Below the pieces are notes generated by a model that saw only the letters and a list, made by a program, of their open reading frames with translations, did not search any database and was not told where the DNA came from. From DAOUJI01 sp965219565 (GTDB lineage: Bacteria; Chloroflexota; Dehalococcoidia; Lucifugimonadales; JAGWBF01), in NCBI GenBank assembly GCA_965219565.1, contig OZ244780.1, positions 1,674,001 to 1,738,000 of the forward strand: 64,000 nucleotides of DNA, written 5' to 3'. Below are positions 61,130 to 64,000 of the stretch, one piece after another; positions within the stretch are counted from its first letter, which is position 1; the number at the start of each line of letters is the position of its first letter. A program made the position numbers and the translations under genes.

Positions 61130-62326
61130 TCAGGAGCGGGACGCGATAAGGTCCCGGACCCGGTCCAGTATCCGGTCTGCGACTTCAGACTTTGGCATAA
61201 GGGGCAGGTCTTCGGCCTGCCCCTTTCCGTCTATCAGGATGACCTTGTTGGTGTCCACCGCGAAGCCGCTGCCCTCGGCGGTGATGTCGTTGGCTACAAT
61301 CAGGTCAAGGGACTTCCGGGACGCCTTCTCTCTAGCATTGACAAGGAGGTCCTGGCTCTCGGCGGCGAACCCCACCTTCACGAAGCGGCCTTTGGCCTCG
61401 CCCAGGATGTCAGGGTTCTTATGGAGTTGGATAGTCCAGTCCTCCGCGCCTTTCTTGACCTTCTGGGTCGCGGTCTCTGCCGGGCGGTAGTCGGCCACCG
61501 CAGCGGCCATGATGAGGGCATCAGCGTCCACCACAGCTCGATCGACGGCATCGCGCATTTGCAACGCCGTCTCAATCTTGAGCATATGCACTCCCACCGG
61601 GTCGTCCAGGCTGGTGGGCGCCGCCACGAGTGTGACGTTGGCGCCCCTGTCCCGCGCCGCCTCTGCGATGGCGTAGCCCATCTTTCCTGAAGAGCGGTTG
61701 GTGATGACTCGAACCGGGTCGATGGGTTCCGCAGTGCCTCCCGCGCTGACTACCAGCTTGCGACCGGCCAAGTCTCCGGTCTGTCCCAATATTGCTTTGA
61801 TGTTTCCCATAAGTTCAGGGGTTTCCACGAGCCGCCCGACTCCCGACATTCCTGACGCCAGCCTTCCGGTGGCCGGGCCGACGACAAAGGCGCCCCGATT
61901 CTTGATGGTCGCAATGTTCTCCTGGGTGGCGGCGTTCTCGTACATGTGGCCGTCCATCGCCGGGGCTACGAGGACCGCCGCCGCCGTGGCTAGAATAGTC
62001 GTGGTGAGAGAATCGTCGGCAAGCCCTGCGGCCATCTTGGCTATGAAGTGGGCCGTGGCTGGCGCCACGACGACGATGTCGGCCTTGTTGGCAAGGGCGA
62101 CGTGCTCTACGCTGAGATCGGAGTCGGGGTCGAACAAGTCGGTGACGACGGGCCTTTGGGTGAGGCTTCTGCAAGCCAGGGGAGTTATGAACTGGGAAGC
62201 GCCGTAACTGAGAATGACGTCGACGTTGGCGCCTGCCTGCACCAGCTTGCTAGCGAGGTCCAACGCCTTGTAGCAGGCGATGCTTCCCGTTATTCCCAGG
62301 ACTACGTTTTTGCCCTTCAAGACCAT
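61130..62326 (-). CDS. coaBC: Phosphopantothenoylcysteine decarboxylase/phosphopantothenate-cysteine ligase
   Basis: A 398-residue bifunctional CoaBC. The FMN decarboxylase half (1-180) has VVLGITGSIACYKA, His75 in SVEHVALANKADIV, and VVVAPATAHFIAKMAAGLADD. The usual PxMNxxMW reads PAMDGHMYE (Asp125 for Asn) and the flap Cys158 is Ser (GRLASGMSG). The ligase half (190-398) has VVSAGGTAEPIDPVRVITNRS, the nucleotide/Mg site, and KKGAEDWTIQL. It turns phosphopantothenate plus cysteine into phosphopantetheine. Follows coaX by 7 bases. Confidence 0.92.
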   Translation of the reverse strand: MVLKGKNVVLGITGSIACYKALDLASKLVQAGANVDVILSYGASQFITPLACRSLTQRPVVTDLFDPDSDLSVEHVALANKADIVVVAPATAHFIAKMAAGLADDSLTTTILATAAAVLVAPAMDGHMYENAATQENIATIKNRGAFVVGPATGRLASGMSGVGRLVETPELMGNIKAILGQTGDLAGRKLVVSAGGTAEPIDPVRVITNRSSGKMGYAIAEAARDRGANVTLVAAPTSLDDPVGVHMLKIETALQMRDAVDRAVVDADALIMAAAVADYRPAETATQKVKKGAEDWTIQLHKNPDILGEAKGRFVKVGFAAESQDLLVNAREKASRKSLDLIVANDITAEGSGFAVDTNKVILIDGKGQAEDLPLMPKSEVADRILDRVRDLIASRS

Positions 62327-62333
62327 GCTGGCG

Positions 62334-63122
62334 CTAGTCCTCCCGGCCTGAGTCTGAGATTCTATTCATGTCATATATGAGGCGGAGGCCTATGAGGGTC
62401 AGGTCCATGTTTATTTCGTCGAAAACGTCCGTTTCCCTGGCGATCACCTCAGCTAGACCTCCTGTGGCGATGACGCGGGACTCCTGTCCCAGTTCAGCCT
62501 TGAACCGGGCAACCATGCCTTCCACCAGCCCGACGTGTCCCCAGAGGAGTCCCGATTGGAGGGCCATTACGGTGTTTCTTCCGATGGCGTAAGTTGGAGT
62601 GGCAAGGTCCACTCGTCTGAGCTGTGATGTGCTGAGAAACAGGGCATCGGCAGCTACGTTAATTCCTGGAGCGATGGCTCCGCCGAGATATTCTCCGTCC
62701 TTGGTGACGGCGTCGAAGACTGTGGCCGTTCCGAAGTCCACCATAATCGCCGGTCCTCCATAAAGACGGTAAGCCGCTGCGGCGTCCACAATGCGGTCAG
62801 CTCCTACGTCCCGGGGGCTGTCATAGAGGATTCGGACTCCGGTTTTCACGCCTGCAGATACGGTGAGCGGGTCCACGTTGAAATAGGCCCGGCACATCTC
62901 CTCGAAGGTGGGAGTCAGGATAGGGGCCACGCTGCAGATGCAGGCCCCGTCAACCTGATTAGATGCGACGCCCTTCAGGGGGAGGAGGGCGGATATCTGG
63001 AGGCCGTACTCGTCGGTAAGCCGTCGTTGGTCAGTGGCGATGCGCCAGGTGGACTTCAGGTGAGGCCCGTCGAAGACGCCAAGGGTAATGTTCGTATTGC
63101 CGATGTCGATTGTCAGCAGCAC
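62334..63122 (-). CDS. coaX: Type III pantothenate kinase
   Basis: A 262-residue CoaX of the ASKHA fold. LLTIDIGNTNITLGVFDG (phosphate loop), GVRILYDSPRDVGADRIVDA (pantothenate/partner), and PAIMVDFGTATVFDAV, then GGAIAPGI are intact. First step of CoA synthesis, paired with coaBC for later steps. A promoter is predicted at 63196-63224. Supplying CoA fits the CoA-rich metabolism of the window. Confidence 0.93.
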   Translation of the reverse strand: MLLTIDIGNTNITLGVFDGPHLKSTWRIATDQRRLTDEYGLQISALLPLKGVASNQVDGACICSVAPILTPTFEEMCRAYFNVDPLTVSAGVKTGVRILYDSPRDVGADRIVDAAAAYRLYGGPAIMVDFGTATVFDAVTKDGEYLGGAIAPGINVAADALFLSTSQLRRVDLATPTYAIGRNTVMALQSGLLWGHVGLVEGMVARFKAELGQESRVIATGGLAEVIARETDVFDEINMDLTLIGLRLIYDMNRISDSGRED

Positions 63123-63195
63123 TAGTAGGCTTCCTCTTCAGGCTCTGTCAGAGTCCCTTCGGCAGGCCCGGCCAACGGCCCTGATGCTTTGTTGG

Positions 63196-63224
63196 ATTAT
63201 ACTCTTGTGCCTGCGCCCCAACAA
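63196..63224 (-). promoter_or_regulatory. Predicted promoter of coaX-coaBC
   Basis: On the minus strand TTGTTG (63219-63224), 17-base spacer and perfect TATAAT (63196-63201), 74 bases upstream of the coaX ATG. Confidence 0.55.
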
Positions 63225-63283
63225 CCACGCTGTGCTAGCCTATACTGGACCAGTGTAATCTTGTCCGGCCTTATGTCACATTG

Positions 63284-63292
63284 TGGTATAGT
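63284..63292 (+). promoter_or_regulatory. Possible extended -10 promoter of the right-edge repeat protein
   Basis: TGGTATAGT: TGn followed by TATAGT (63287-63292), 5/6. No clear -35 at 17 bases. About 48 bases upstream of the ATG at 63340. Confidence 0.4.
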
Positions 63293-63339
63293 AGGAGAAA
63301 CCTTCAAAGGTTCATAGACCCAGTTGAAAGGAGGCCGCA

Positions 63340-64000
63340 ATGCCCCTGGGAAATATCGGCAACACTCTAAAAGACGCAATAGTAGGAACGGTCAAGGGAG
63401 CGGGCGATGTCCTGGGCCAGACCATCGAAACCACTCATGAGAGCACGACAAAGGCGCTTCAGGGCGTCAGAGACATAAGCCGGGAAGCGACCGGTCTTAT
63501 TACTGATAGTGTGTCCGGGGCCATTCAGGGAGCGATAGAGGTAGGCTCCGACGTAGGTTCAGCCGCCAAGGGCGTCGTCATAGGCAGCATAGAGGGCGTT
63601 GGAGAAGTGACGACGGTAACCGCCGCAACCATCAGTTCTACAGTGCGGGCTGCCATCACGGGCGCTAGGGAAGTGGGCGGAGATGCTGCTGACGCTGGGC
63701 GGGGCGCCGCTGAAGGCGCCATTGCCGCAACCAAACAGATAAGCCTGAGCGTGGAAGACGCGGCCGCTGGCATTGCCCAAGGCGCAATTAGAGGGGCCAA
63801 CGACGTGGGAGGCGACCTTGCCGCCACCGCCAAGTCGGTTGTGTCCGGCACCGCCACGGGCGCCCAGGAAGTGGGTTCTGACGTGTTGGGGGCTATCACC
63901 GACACCTCTCGTGGACTCGTTCAAGGCGCGTCTGAGGTCGGAGGCGACCTGGCTGGCGTAGCCAGAAGCGCAGTCGAAGGGGCCATAGACGCCGCCAAGT
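63340..64000 (+). CDS. 22-residue-repeat amphipathic helical protein (3' partial)
   Basis: The frame opens at ATG 63340 after AAAGGAGG and stays open to the window end, giving 220 residues; the C-terminus is missing. The protein is a string of degenerate 22-residue units with a core like GAxEVGxD at residues 20, 42, 64, 86, 108, 130, 152, 174 and 196. A 22-residue period equals six helical turns, as in apolipoprotein-type or LEA-like amphipathic helices. No Cys, Trp or Tyr, no signal peptide, few Pro. Composition is rich in Ala, Gly, Val, Thr and Ser. It might coat membranes, storage granules or other surfaces; no known family is claimed. Confidence 0.75.
   Translation, partial: MPLGNIGNTLKDAIVGTVKGAGDVLGQTIETTHESTTKALQGVRDISREATGLITDSVSGAIQGAIEVGSDVGSAAKGVVIGSIEGVGEVTTVTAATISSTVRAAITGAREVGGDAADAGRGAAEGAIAATKQISLSVEDAAAGIAQGAIRGANDVGGDLAATAKSVVSGTATGAQEVGSDVLGAITDTSRGLVQGASEVGGDLAGVARSAVEGAIDAAK

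Overview
The window is about 58-60% GC, densely coded, and carries genes typical of an aerobic or microaerobic, heterotrophic Chloroflexota bacterium, probably of the SAR202/Dehalococcoidia side. This is inferred from the split two-subunit glycine decarboxylase, an alternative complex III respiratory cluster next to a cytochrome c maturation cluster, a MutL with an endonuclease motif, many CoA-transferase, thiolase-like and acyl-CoA dehydrogenase genes, and lipoprotein solute-binding proteins. No rRNA, tRNA, CRISPR array or phage was seen, so the taxonomic call rests on gene content alone.

Layout. 1-13.9 kb is a catabolic region: two class III CoA-transferases, two thiolase-like proteins around a DUF35 Zn-ribbon/OB protein, three acyl-CoA dehydrogenase-family proteins and two beta-propeller proteins, interrupted at 5.8-8.0 kb by an RCC1-repeat lipoprotein and two unknown genes, one of lower GC. 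14.2-19.0 kb holds two peptide-type ABC permeases convergent with a solute-binding lipoprotein carrying a 19-residue repeat linker. 19.3-21.8 kb has a flippase-like membrane protein and an FAD oxidoreductase. 22.0-27.8 kb is a NuoE-NuoF-NuoG/FdhA-like flavin/iron-sulfur/molybdopterin cluster with a ferredoxin reductase-like gene. 28.0-33.9 kb holds an orphan HicB, mutS, an ArsC-like gene with an in-frame TGA (candidate selenoprotein), a HAD-like gene and mutL.

34.2-47.6 kb is a respiratory block: a small membrane protein, alternative complex III (ActA, split ActB, two NrfD proteins, ActD, ActE), then CcmH, CcmF, a CcmI-like protein, a carboxypeptidase-regulatory-like membrane protein and a TlpA/CcmG thioredoxin, followed by a ROK kinase. 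The maturation genes would attach the heme of the ActA and ActE cytochromes. 48.7-51.8 kb has a third thiolase-like/DUF35 pair and two tandem EthD-like proteins. 52.0-55.8 kb is a heterodimeric ABC exporter. 55.8-61.1 kb is gcvT-gcvH-gcvPA-gcvPB plus an HpcH/HpaI aldolase. 61.1-63.1 kb is coaBC-coaX (coenzyme A synthesis, minus strand). The right edge cuts a 22-residue-repeat helical protein.

The strongest unusual signal is at 31060-31416. A perfect Shine-Dalgarno and ATG lead into an ArsC/Spx-family frame in which TGA sits exactly where the first cysteine of the CxxC motif belongs, and a SECIS-like hairpin follows it. Other points of note are a NuoG/FdhA-like protein without the molybdenum-ligand cysteine, thiolase-like proteins without the nucleophilic cysteine, and a CoaBC with both Asn125 and Cys158 replaced.
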